From Firmicutes bacterium ADurb.Bin146 (GTDB lineage: Bacteria; Bacillota; Clostridia; DUPQ01), in contig MWDI01000022.1 of NCBI GenBank assembly GCA_002070475.1, forward strand, positions 120,057 through 184,056: a stretch of 64,000 nt of DNA. The letters run 5' to 3'. Every line of letters starts with the position of its first letter. Position 1 is the first letter of the stretch. Positions 36,018 to 44,721 of this stretch are shown piece after piece. Position numbers and translations under genes: made by a program. The notes below the pieces were generated by a model. That model saw only the letters and a program-made list of their open reading frames with translations. It was not told the DNA's origin and did no database searches.

Positions 36018-37552
36018 AACAGAATGTCTTCTCAACAACTTTAAGAAGATTTGTTACTTACATTACGATAATAGTATTGCTTTTTTCTGCAATTATTATT
36101 TTTCAAGCTTGGTATAGCATATTAAATATGCAAAGCTATAATGCTCAAAATATTTATCCTCTTGTCAAAAATGAACTTGATCAACGAAGAATTCTATTAT
36201 ATTCGAATCTGTCTTCAAGCGCTTTTAATGCTCAGGCATATTTATATGATACTATTGAAAAATTGGCAGTAATGAATAATAAAATGATTTGGATATTCGA
36301 TCAAGATGGAAGACTTATCTCTCATGCTCCAAGACTTGAGTCTTTAAAAACAATTCTTGAAACAAGACAGACAAGCACTATAAATTATCTTCCTGAGACA
36401 ACAGGATATAGCGCTTTTTTTGAATCTGAAGATGCTTATATTAGTAACAGCAGGATCTTTAAAGATATTTTTGAAAATGAGGAAATAGTAGGCAGATCAT
36501 ATGTATTTATTGATGAATATAATACATCTAAAACAAACCCAGAACATATGACACGTATTGCCATATGTATAAGCTCTTATAATCAATCTGAAAAAGAAGT
36601 ATTCCTTTCAAATATTCTGTTACTGATTGTTCCTATTGTTTTATTTTCTGTTCTTTCGATTATTTTAATCGCTATTTTCGCTAAAACAGTTTCTAAACCT
36701 TTAAATGAATTTTTAACGCTTGCAAGGTCAGTATCACAAGGCAATTTGAAAGTAAGGATTTCATATAATGATGATAAGACAGAAATAGGAGAATTATCCA
36801 AGACATTTAATAATATGATGGATAAGCTTGAAAAAACTGAAAACCAAAGAGCGGAGTTTGCCAGCAACGTAGCTCATGAACTTAGGACTCCTATGACTAC
36901 AATAGGAGGATTTATTGAAGGTATCCTTGACGGGACTATTCCTCAAGAAAAACATGCAACATATCTAAAAAGAGTTTCTGATGAGATAAAGCGTCTTACA
37001 AATATGGTTAAAGACTTGCTTATCTTATCAAAGATGGATGCTGATGATGTGCCTTTGGTAAAAAATAGATTTGATATAAACGATATGATAAGAAAATCAA
37101 TTATCAGGTTTGAAGATGAAATTACTAGAAAAAAACTTTACATAAATGTTAATTTTTCTGATGAGACAACTTTTGTATATGCAAATGCAGACGATATTGA
37201 AAGGGTGCTTATTAATCTGATACATAATGCGATTAAATTTACTAATGAGGGAGGTACTGTCAGTATCTCAGTGGAGTTACGAAAAAACAAAGTATATGTC
37301 TTTGTCAGGGATAATGGTATTGGAATTGATCAGGACGATTTGCAAAACATATGGACAAGATTCTATAAAAGTGATAAATCAAGAGGAAGAGACAGATCAG
37401 GTACAGGATTGGGATTATCAATTGTGTTTAGCGTGATTAAGCGTCATGGCGAAATTATTGAAGTAAGAAGTCAGAAGGGAATAGGTACTGAGTTTATTTT
37501 TACGCTTGAAAATGCTGAAGAAATAGAGAATTCACAAAAAGTTAACAAATAA
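36014..37552 (+). CDS. Sensor histidine kinase (HAMP, HisKA, HATPase)
   Basis: Membrane sensor of 512 residues. Transmembrane helices at about 13-33 and 199-222 enclose a 165-residue extracytoplasmic domain with a PAS/CACHE-like pattern (KMIWIFDQDGRLIS near 90). Then HAMP (about 223-275), the HisKA phospho-acceptor His288 in NVAHELRTPMTT, and a HATPase domain with NLIHNAIKFTNEGG (N box), DNGIGID (G1) and GTGLGLSIV (G2). It resembles WalK/ResE/PhoR-type kinases. Signal not known. It is followed by an HtrA-like protein, so envelope stress is a plausible input. Confidence 0.95.
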   Translation: MKQNVFSTTLRRFVTYITIIVLLFSAIIIFQAWYSILNMQSYNAQNIYPLVKNELDQRRILLYSNLSSSAFNAQAYLYDTIEKLAVMNNKMIWIFDQDGRLISHAPRLESLKTILETRQTSTINYLPETTGYSAFFESEDAYISNSRIFKDIFENEEIVGRSYVFIDEYNTSKTNPEHMTRIAICISSYNQSEKEVFLSNILLLIVPIVLFSVLSIILIAIFAKTVSKPLNEFLTLARSVSQGNLKVRISYNDDKTEIGELSKTFNNMMDKLEKTENQRAEFASNVAHELRTPMTTIGGFIEGILDGTIPQEKHATYLKRVSDEIKRLTNMVKDLLILSKMDADDVPLVKNRFDINDMIRKSIIRFEDEITRKKLYINVNFSDETTFVYANADDIERVLINLIHNAIKFTNEGGTVSISVELRKNKVYVFVRDNGIGIDQDDLQNIWTRFYKSDKSRGRDRSGTGLGLSIVFSVIKRHGEIIEVRSQKGIGTEFIFTLENAEEIENSQKVNK

Positions 37553-37588
37553 AATTTATTTATGTGTTAATATTTCTATGAGGGCGAT

Positions 37589-38992
37589 ATGACAAAATCA
37601 AAAGAAATTACAAAATCGAATATAGAGAGAGAGTTATCGGAAGATAAAATTATTAATAATAACGGATATTATACAGAAACAATTAAGAGTCAGAAGAAAA
37701 GCTTTGTTTCTAGAATACTTGTTCCTGTTTTTATATGTTTATTATGTCTTGCTTTGTCTATAAGTGCATGTACATTAACTTTGTTTTATGTTAGAAAAAT
37801 TAATCAGTTGGACACCGATTTTCCTTTCTTAAATATTTTAACACAGACACAAAATCCATCTTCTACAAATATACCGGTTCCTTCACAGACACAAGGAGAG
37901 AACAATAACTCATATTCAAGCAATGAAGAAAATACTGAATCAGTAATAACAACATATAAAAATATTTATAAAGTTGAAATTATCCCATTCGAAGTAAATT
38001 CATCTATAAGCGATGCGGTGCTAAATATTATGCCTTCGATTGCTTATATTAGGTGCTGGTATTCTGAAGAGCAAGGAACATATATGACGGAAGCTAGCGC
38101 TCTTATAATTTCTGATGACGGTTATATGATCACAGCAAACTCTGTTGTAGATAATCTTTGTTATGAAAAAAGCAACGAACTCAAAGAACACAGTTATATA
38201 GAAGTCTGTGTAAACTATGATTATAACAACCTTTATTTTGCAAAAGTAATAGGAAGAGATGTTATAAATGATGTTGCGCTTTTGAAAATTGTTCCAGATG
38301 ATCCTTTACAGTTTATTGAATATGGTGACTCGGATAAACTCATTCTTGGTGAAACAGTAATTGCTGCAGCAAGCGGCAATAATTCTTCAAAAGGTCAGGT
38401 TACAGCAGGAATAGTAAGTGGTTTGATGTATACATTCAAGGACAAAATTGCATTATCGACTGATTCTTTAAAAGATGATCTTTACATGATTAAAACTACA
38501 GCAACAATGACAAGCATTAATAATGGCGGAGCCTTAGTAAATAAAAATGGTCAAGTTGTTGCCCTAACAGTTTTCTCAAAAGAAGATAATGAAGAAGGTT
38601 TTTATAAAGCTATTCCAATTAATAATATAAAAGAAGTTGCGGAGAATTTAGAAGTCAAATCATATAATGAAGATACATTACCTAATCTTGGCATTGCAAT
38701 TTCATCTGAAACAGTAAATTTTAAAATTATGGCAGATGATCTGCAGCAACAGATAGATGTTCAAGGTATAAAGGTTAATTATATTGGATATGGCACACCA
38801 GCATTTTATTCGGGGTTAAAGGTTAACGATATTATTGTGAATATATATGATAAATCAGTTAGTTCTCCTGAAAGCTTTTTTGATCTGAAAAACACCTATC
38901 TTCCTGGTGAAAATCTGCTTCTTGTAGTATACAGACATAATGATCAGATAAATGAGTATATGGAATTACAAATTATTATTGCACAGGATTAA
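37589..38992 (+). CDS. HtrA-like membrane protein with PDZ, predicted inactive protease
   Basis: 467 residues: cytoplasmic N-terminus, one transmembrane helix (about 40-68), a Ser/Thr/Asn-rich linker (85-120), a trypsin-like domain (about 140-345) and a C-terminal PDZ domain (about 375-460). Alignment by eye to DegP/HtrA shows the strand GYMITANSVV where active enzymes have GYILTNNHVV, so the catalytic His is Ser185; Asp228 is retained in NDVALLKI; and INNGGAL replaces GNSGGPL, putting Asn312 at the nucleophile Ser. It should therefore be a pseudoprotease that binds peptides but does not cut. GAGGGCGA site. It lies 36 bases after the histidine kinase gene and was probably co-transcribed with it. 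Confidence 0.82.
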   Translation: MTKSKEITKSNIERELSEDKIINNNGYYTETIKSQKKSFVSRILVPVFICLLCLALSISACTLTLFYVRKINQLDTDFPFLNILTQTQNPSSTNIPVPSQTQGENNNSYSSNEENTESVITTYKNIYKVEIIPFEVNSSISDAVLNIMPSIAYIRCWYSEEQGTYMTEASALIISDDGYMITANSVVDNLCYEKSNELKEHSYIEVCVNYDYNNLYFAKVIGRDVINDVALLKIVPDDPLQFIEYGDSDKLILGETVIAAASGNNSSKGQVTAGIVSGLMYTFKDKIALSTDSLKDDLYMIKTTATMTSINNGGALVNKNGQVVALTVFSKEDNEEGFYKAIPINNIKEVAENLEVKSYNEDTLPNLGIAISSETVNFKIMADDLQQQIDVQGIKVNYIGYGTPAFYSGLKVNDIIVNIYDKSVSSPESFFDLKNTYLPGENLLLVVYRHNDQINEYMELQIIIAQD

Positions 38993-39001
38993 GTGAGATA
39001 A

Positions 39002-39634
39002 ATGATTCATATTAACAGAATAATTGAACTGTTAGAAATAGAATATCCTTTAGTAAAATGCACTTTGGACTTTTATAATCCTCTTCAATTGCTTATAGCT
39101 ACGCAATTAGCTGCTCAATGCACAGATGAGAGGGTAAATAAGACAACTCCGGAATTATTTAAAAAATATAAAACAGCACAGGATTTTGCAAATGCAGATA
39201 TTACTGAACTTGAAAACATAATCAAGCCTACTGGTTTTTATCATAACAAAGCAAGAAATATAATAGCTTGCTGCAAGAAATTATTGCAGGATTTTAATGG
39301 GATAATCCCTGATGATATCGATTTGTTGATTAAACTTCCCGGAGTAGGAAGAAAAACAGCTAATGTTGTACTTGCTGAAGTATATAACAAACCAGCTGTT
39401 ATTATTGATACTCATGCAAAAAGGCTTTCTATCAGAATAGGTCTTACAATGAATGCCAATCCTGATAAAATTGAGCAGGATCTTAAAAAAATACTGCCTC
39501 CAGATAAATCTGCCTTATTTTGCCATAGGCTTGTTTTCCATGGAAGAAAAGTATGCAATGCCAGAAAGCCAGTCTGTGAGAAATGTGTTATTAATAATTA
39601 TTGTACTTATTACAAAACTATTAATGGAAAATGA
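39002..39634 (+). CDS. nth: Endonuclease III
   Basis: Base-excision repair DNA glycosylase/AP lyase for oxidised pyrimidines. 210 residues. Helix-hairpin-helix LPGVGRKTANVV near 112-123 with catalytic Lys118, catalytic Asp136 in IIDTHAKR, and the 4Fe-4S loop Cys185-X6-Cys192-X2-Cys195-X5-Cys201. Nine bases after the HtrA-like gene, with only a weak GTGAG site. Confidence 0.97.
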   Translation: MIHINRIIELLEIEYPLVKCTLDFYNPLQLLIATQLAAQCTDERVNKTTPELFKKYKTAQDFANADITELENIIKPTGFYHNKARNIIACCKKLLQDFNGIIPDDIDLLIKLPGVGRKTANVVLAEVYNKPAVIIDTHAKRLSIRIGLTMNANPDKIEQDLKKILPPDKSALFCHRLVFHGRKVCNARKPVCEKCVINNYCTYYKTINGK

Positions 39635-39760
39635 TGGTATTATCAATTATTAATAATATTACATAAATCTTAATAAATATTTAAATAATTCAACTAGCAG
39701 GAACTTTTATAATATACATACGTCTATTTAAAGAAAAGGAAATGTGATTAACATAAAGAC

Positions 39761-40693
39761 ATGCATAAAAAAGTATTTGTGAATGTAAATAAAAAAGAAA
39801 AAACAGAAATGAAAAAAAGAAAGCCGGTAAGTTTTGAAAAAAGAGATAAGACATCTACTATGCCTTTCATGATACCGAGTATTGCAGGATTCATGTTATT
39901 TTTTCTTATACCTTTTTTTATCGTCCTATATTATTCCTTTATAGACAATCCGATAAATCAGGAATTTGTTGCATTTGACAACTATGTATCTCTTCTTAGA
40001 AATCACGCCTTCATGCTATCATTAAAAAATACTTTAATTTTTTCAGTAATAGCTGTTCCGCTTGCTGTAATAATTCCTCTTATACTCGCATTATTTCTTG
40101 AAAACAATATACCAGGAAAAAGCATATTCAGAACAGCACTTATAAGTCCTTTAGTTGTACCTGTCGCATCTGTAATCCTTATCTGGCAGGTTGTATTTCA
40201 TTATAATGGAGTGATAAATGTATTTTTAGATTCTATAGGCATTGAAGCAATTGATTGGTTCAAATCTGATTTTAGCAGGCTTGTCGTCGTGCTTCTGTTT
40301 TTATGGAAGAATACGGGATATAACATGATACTTTTTATGGCAGCGTTGGCTAATATACCAACGGATGTAATAGAAGCATCCCTAATTGATGGTGTTGGGC
40401 CTGTAAAAAGATTCTTTAAAATTAAATTAAACTATATGTCATCAAGTATATTTTTTGTAATGATACTTTCTCTGATAAACTCCTTTAAAGTATTCAGGGA
40501 GGTATACCTTCTTACAGGAGACTACCCATATGAAGGGCTTTATATGCTTCAACACTACATTAATAATACTTTCAGATCATTGGATTATCAAAAACTTTCT
40601 ACTGCAGCAGTTATAATCTGCCTGATAATTACATCGATTATTGCATTATTATTTATAATAGATAATAAAGTTGGGAGTAGCATAGATGAATAA
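39761..40693 (+). CDS. ABC transporter permease, carbohydrate type (MalF/LplB-like)
   Basis: Inner-membrane permease of about 310 residues with six hydrophobic helices and the EAA loop EASLIDGVGPVKRFFKIKL near residue 215, which docks the ATPase. The pattern MIPSIAGFMLFFLIPFFIVLYYSF near the N-terminus is typical of sugar permeases of the MalF group. The start is unsure: ATG 39761 lacks a clear site, and an ATG at 39809 is also possible. It overlaps the next permease gene by eight bases. No ATPase gene is nearby; such importers often use a shared MsmX-type ATPase. Confidence 0.9.
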   Translation: MHKKVFVNVNKKEKTEMKKRKPVSFEKRDKTSTMPFMIPSIAGFMLFFLIPFFIVLYYSFIDNPINQEFVAFDNYVSLLRNHAFMLSLKNTLIFSVIAVPLAVIIPLILALFLENNIPGKSIFRTALISPLVVPVASVILIWQVVFHYNGVINVFLDSIGIEAIDWFKSDFSRLVVVLLFLWKNTGYNMILFMAALANIPTDVIEASLIDGVGPVKRFFKIKLNYMSSSIFFVMILSLINSFKVFREVYLLTGDYPYEGLYMLQHYINNTFRSLDYQKLSTAAVIICLIITSIIALLFIIDNKVGSSIDE

Positions 40694-41603
40694 AATAGGA
40701 CTAAAAGGAAAATCTAAGATAAAACGAATAATTTCGATTTCTATAGCACTGATTATACTTGGATTTACTGCAGCTATGTTTATAATGCCAATAGTATTGA
40801 CAGTGACTAATTCATTTATGACTAAAAGCGAAATTACTGCAAATTATGGGAAAATCTTTTCTGATGAAGGCTCGTCAGCTGTATCATCATATATAGCAGA
40901 TAAAGTTAATTTGAAAATTATACCTGATAAAGTAAGTTTTGGTCAGTATATAACTGTTCTTATAAAGAGTCCCCAGTATCTATTGAAATTTTGGAATTCT
41001 GTGATATATGTAGTTCCTATCGTGATATTTCAGATAGTAGTCGCACTTGGTGCATCATACAGTTTTGCGCGATATAAAGGAAGATTCAGAAATACCATGT
41101 TTTTTATATATATCGCTTTAATGCTTATGCCATATCAGGTGACCTTAGTGCCTAATTATCTTGTCGCCGACTGGATGGATATTTTAAATACTAGATGGTC
41201 AATAATACTTCCTGGTATATTTTCACCTTTTGCAGTATTTATTTTGACAAAAACAATGCAGAGGATACCATCATCAATAGTTGAAGCTGCAAAAATAGAT
41301 GGAGCTAATGAATGGAAAATTTTCAGGAAGGTATTTATACCAATGTCTAAAAATGCAATATATTCTGTAGCAATTCTGCTATTTATGGATTACTGGAACA
41401 TGGTGGAACAACCTTTGATAATGTTACAGGATAACGAGGATATGCATCCTCTTTCAGTCTATCTTTCAAAAATAAATGCTGGCGAAATAGGTCTTGCATT
41501 TGCTGTTGCTGCAATATATATGGTATTGCCTTTGCTGTTATTCCTTTATAGTGAGGACAGAGTTTTAGAAGGCATAGCAAGTTCAAGTGCGATAAAAGGA
41601 TAA
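40686..41603 (+). CDS. ABC transporter permease, carbohydrate type (MalG/YtcP-like)
   Basis: Second permease, 305 residues, six hydrophobic helices. EAA loop EAAKIDGANEWKIFRKVFIPMSK near residue 200 is an excellent match to MalG-type sugar permeases. A long extracytoplasmic loop (about 40-90) follows helix 1. Translation is coupled to the upstream permease by overlap. It differs from typical sugar operons in that the next two genes encode a fusion-type adaptor and a MacB-like protein. Confidence 0.92.
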   Translation: MNKIGLKGKSKIKRIISISIALIILGFTAAMFIMPIVLTVTNSFMTKSEITANYGKIFSDEGSSAVSSYIADKVNLKIIPDKVSFGQYITVLIKSPQYLLKFWNSVIYVVPIVIFQIVVALGASYSFARYKGRFRNTMFFIYIALMLMPYQVTLVPNYLVADWMDILNTRWSIILPGIFSPFAVFILTKTMQRIPSSIVEAAKIDGANEWKIFRKVFIPMSKNAIYSVAILLFMDYWNMVEQPLIMLQDNEDMHPLSVYLSKINAGEIGLAFAVAAIYMVLPLLLFLYSEDRVLEGIASSSAIKG

Positions 41604-41615
41604 TGGAGGTAATAT

Positions 41616-43640
41616 ATGAACAAAGATGTAACAAAAAGAAGAAGTACAATTAAAAATATAGCGATAATATTTTTAGCAGTAATGCTGGTGCTGACATTTT
41701 TCTCGAATACTATTTTAAATTACTCATTACCTGAAGTAGCTGTTCAGTATCCAATGTACGGAACCATATCCTCCAGAATAAGAGGTCAGGGAACGGTTAC
41801 TGCTAATCAGACATACCAAGTGTATTTTGATGAGTCAAGGATAATTCAAAGTGTTGAGGCTAGAAGAGGCGAAATGATTCAAAAAGGTGCAGTCATATAT
41901 CATCTTGAAGATGCTCCAAGTGATGAGCTCAACAATGCAATGAATGCTCTTACGACAATGTATGTAAATTATAAAAGAGCACTTATGGAAGCAACACCAG
42001 ATTATACAGCTATTATTGAAGAAATAGCACAACTTAATAAACTTCTTTTAGAGGCTAAAAATATTAAATTAAATCTTGATGCCAATAAGCTGTTATACGC
42101 AGACCTGGAAAATAAGGTTAGAATTGCAGAAAACAACAGAGATGAAATATCTTTAAAGAAACAACAGTTGGAACAGTATCTTGATTCTTTAGAACCGGAT
42201 ACTTCATATAGCGATGAGGACTTTTTATCGGCATATGCTACAGCAAAAATGGATTATGAGAATGCAAAAACATTACTTGATGCAGAAAAAGAAAATCTAA
42301 AAAACCTTCAAAGAGAACTTGTAAAAATTGCGAATCCTTTACTTGTAGCGCAATCTGCTTTGGATTATAAAGTTTTGGAAAAACAGAATTATATGACTGC
42401 GCATCCCAATACTGGAGTACCTACGTCAGCTGATCTTCTTGCTAAAGAAAACGAGCTCATTGCTGCAGAAAATGCAGCGACACCGGATGCAGCTCTTATT
42501 AATCAGCTAAGAAATGAGCTTAACAGCATGATTTCTAAATATTTTGAATATATGCCAGTTCAGGATCAGATTAATGAATATGACAGACAGATCGCATTGC
42601 TAAATACAGATCTGAACACTATAAAGAAACAGGAAAGAGATCTCAACACAAGTATTGCACATTCGCAAAATAAGATAAATGTGCTTCAGTTCACACATGA
42701 TGACTTGTATGCGATATATCTTCCATTAAAAGCAAGATATGAATATGCTGATAAAGAAACTGAATTAGTAAACTTATCAAAGAATCTTTTATCAGCTCAG
42801 GAAGAGCTTGATGCCTTAATTGAACAAAAAACAGAAGTTGAATCTAAAATTATGACATCAGTTCAAGCAGATGCATTAGTGGCAACCAGGCAGAAAGATT
42901 TGAATGACAAACAAGCCGCTTATGAAAAACAAAAAGCACAGGATGAACTCGATGAACAGATTAATAAAATGAATCTTGATAACATGAAAAGGGAAATTTC
43001 CCAGCAAGAGGCTTTAGTCGATAGATTAAAGAAAAAAGCTGTGAATGGGACAATAACTGCACCAGTTACCGGAATGATATTGAACCTTCAATATGTTGCA
43101 GGTGAAAAAATAACATCCGGAGGAGTTGTCGCTGAAATTGAAATAAGTGAAAAAGGGTATACTATGAGTTTCTCTGTAACTTTAGAACAAAGCAGAAGAT
43201 TGAGCGTAGGCCAGATTGCTGAAGTCCAATACTACTATGGTTCCACAGCACCATATGCTGAAATTTCAGCAATTAAGACTGATTATTCAAACCCTCAATC
43301 TAGCAGGATAATTGAACTTGAAGTGAGAGGGGATAACATATATCCAGGTCAGACATTATATGTAGCTTTAGGTGAAACAGGAAGAGATTTCGAGTCTGTA
43401 GTTCCAAATAGCGCTATACGAGAAGATAATAAGGGTAAATTTATATATATAGTAGAAGCTAAAAATACCCCAATTGGAAATAGATATATAGCAAAAAGAG
43501 TGGATGTACAAGTTATAGCATCTGATGATAGCTCTTCAGCAATATCAGGCGTGAATGCATATAGCAGCTATGTTATAACCACTTCATCAAAACCTATTAC
43601 TGACGGAATGCAGGTGAGGCTGATTGAAAACGCATACTAA
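41616..43640 (+). CDS. HlyD-like membrane fusion/adaptor protein with long coiled coil
   Basis: 674 residues. One N-terminal transmembrane helix (about 13-31), then a lipoyl half-motif (IRGQGTVTANQTYQVYFDES, RRGEMIQKGAVIYHLED, about 50-105), a very long helical region with heptad character (about 110-470), the second lipoyl half (GTITAPVTGMILNLQYVAGEKI, near 485), a beta-barrel and a C-terminal membrane-proximal domain. This is the domain order of efflux adaptors that work with MacB-type or other exporters. GGAGG before the ATG. Its coding end overlaps the next gene by 17 bases. An adaptor within a sugar-permease operon is unexpected. Confidence 0.85.
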   Translation: MNKDVTKRRSTIKNIAIIFLAVMLVLTFFSNTILNYSLPEVAVQYPMYGTISSRIRGQGTVTANQTYQVYFDESRIIQSVEARRGEMIQKGAVIYHLEDAPSDELNNAMNALTTMYVNYKRALMEATPDYTAIIEEIAQLNKLLLEAKNIKLNLDANKLLYADLENKVRIAENNRDEISLKKQQLEQYLDSLEPDTSYSDEDFLSAYATAKMDYENAKTLLDAEKENLKNLQRELVKIANPLLVAQSALDYKVLEKQNYMTAHPNTGVPTSADLLAKENELIAAENAATPDAALINQLRNELNSMISKYFEYMPVQDQINEYDRQIALLNTDLNTIKKQERDLNTSIAHSQNKINVLQFTHDDLYAIYLPLKARYEYADKETELVNLSKNLLSAQEELDALIEQKTEVESKIMTSVQADALVATRQKDLNDKQAAYEKQKAQDELDEQINKMNLDNMKREISQQEALVDRLKKKAVNGTITAPVTGMILNLQYVAGEKITSGGVVAEIEISEKGYTMSFSVTLEQSRRLSVGQIAEVQYYYGSTAPYAEISAIKTDYSNPQSSRIIELEVRGDNIYPGQTLYVALGETGRDFESVVPNSAIREDNKGKFIYIVEAKNTPIGNRYIAKRVDVQVIASDDSSSAISGVNAYSSYVITTSSKPITDGMQVRLIENAY

Positions 43641-44721
43641 AGATAGAAAACCAGTTTCAAATAGAATTATTATTTTCTGTTGTATATTACTGATTCTTTT
43701 ATCTTTATATGCTGTTTTGTATGGTGTAAGCAAAAAAGAGATTAATACAAGAACAGAACAGTTTGCAGCAGAAAGATGGATGAATCAGGATTCACTATAC
43801 AATTATGCACAATTATCATGTTTTTTTACATCAGAAACAGGTTTTAATATGAACAATCTTTTATCTTTAAGTAGATCATATGATGAAAGGATGATGTCAG
43901 AATCTTTATCTTCACAATCTGGTACAAGATTATGGATTCATGGATATAGCGGACAAGGTAAAGTAAGTGTGGATGCACCAACTAACATACAGACACAGGT
44001 AACTGCAGTGGGTAATGATTTCTTTTACTTTCATAATATAGAATTATTATCCGGTTCATATTTTACTGATGATCCAATGAATAATGATCACGTTATTATC
44101 AGTGAGTATCTTGCATGGATACTTTTCGGGTCATATGATGTTATTGGAAAAGATGTATTCATATCAAGTGTCCCTTACTATATATGCGGAGTATCTAAAG
44201 ATGCATATAGCAATGGAGGAATTGCAGAACCACATATATTCATGCAGTATGATTTATACCAGAAGATAGATAGTTCAGTATTCATATCTTGCTACGAAGT
44301 TTTGCTTCCAAACCCAATATCTGATTTTGCACTAAACATAGTTAAGTCATATATATCTTACAATGTACTTGATTATGAAATAATTCAAAATACATCCCGT
44401 TTTAATTTAATTAATACTTTAAAAAATCTCAATAATCTTACGCAAAGAAATATAAAAACAAATAAGGTTATTTATCCTGAATGGGAAAATTCGGCGAGGA
44501 TACTTGAACAAAAGATTGCTTATCTGCTTTTAGTAAGAATTATCATATTGTTTATGATTGCTATTACGCTGACATTTATGATTGTCATATACAGAATTAA
44601 TATTTCGGTTTTCTTTGAAAAAACTTATAAAGCTATTAAAACTAAAGTTAAAAATACTAAAATTGCAAAGGCAATTTCAAACAAAAGGAGAAAAGAATAT
44701 GAAGAAATGGAATTTCATTAA
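43624..44721 (+). CDS. MacB periplasmic-core-like membrane protein without FtsX permease domain
   Basis: 365 residues. A transmembrane helix near 13-33, an extracytoplasmic domain (about 40-290) with the MacB_PCD pattern (TAVGNDFFYFHNIELLSGSYF, HVIISEYLAWILFGSYDVIGKDV, YYICGV), and a second helix near 298-322 followed by a lysine-rich tail. A complete MacB-type permease would have three further helices after the core domain; they are missing and the reading frame ends normally, so this is a reduced form. The start is TTG with GGTGAGG about 4 bases upstream, and it overlaps the adaptor gene. With the adaptor it could form an exporter-like or mechanotransmission module. Confidence 0.68.
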   Translation: MKTHTKDRKPVSNRIIIFCCILLILLSLYAVLYGVSKKEINTRTEQFAAERWMNQDSLYNYAQLSCFFTSETGFNMNNLLSLSRSYDERMMSESLSSQSGTRLWIHGYSGQGKVSVDAPTNIQTQVTAVGNDFFYFHNIELLSGSYFTDDPMNNDHVIISEYLAWILFGSYDVIGKDVFISSVPYYICGVSKDAYSNGGIAEPHIFMQYDLYQKIDSSVFISCYEVLLPNPISDFALNIVKSYISYNVLDYEIIQNTSRFNLINTLKNLNNLTQRNIKTNKVIYPEWENSARILEQKIAYLLLVRIIILFMIAITLTFMIVIYRINISVFFEKTYKAIKTKVKNTKIAKAISNKRRKEYEEMEFH

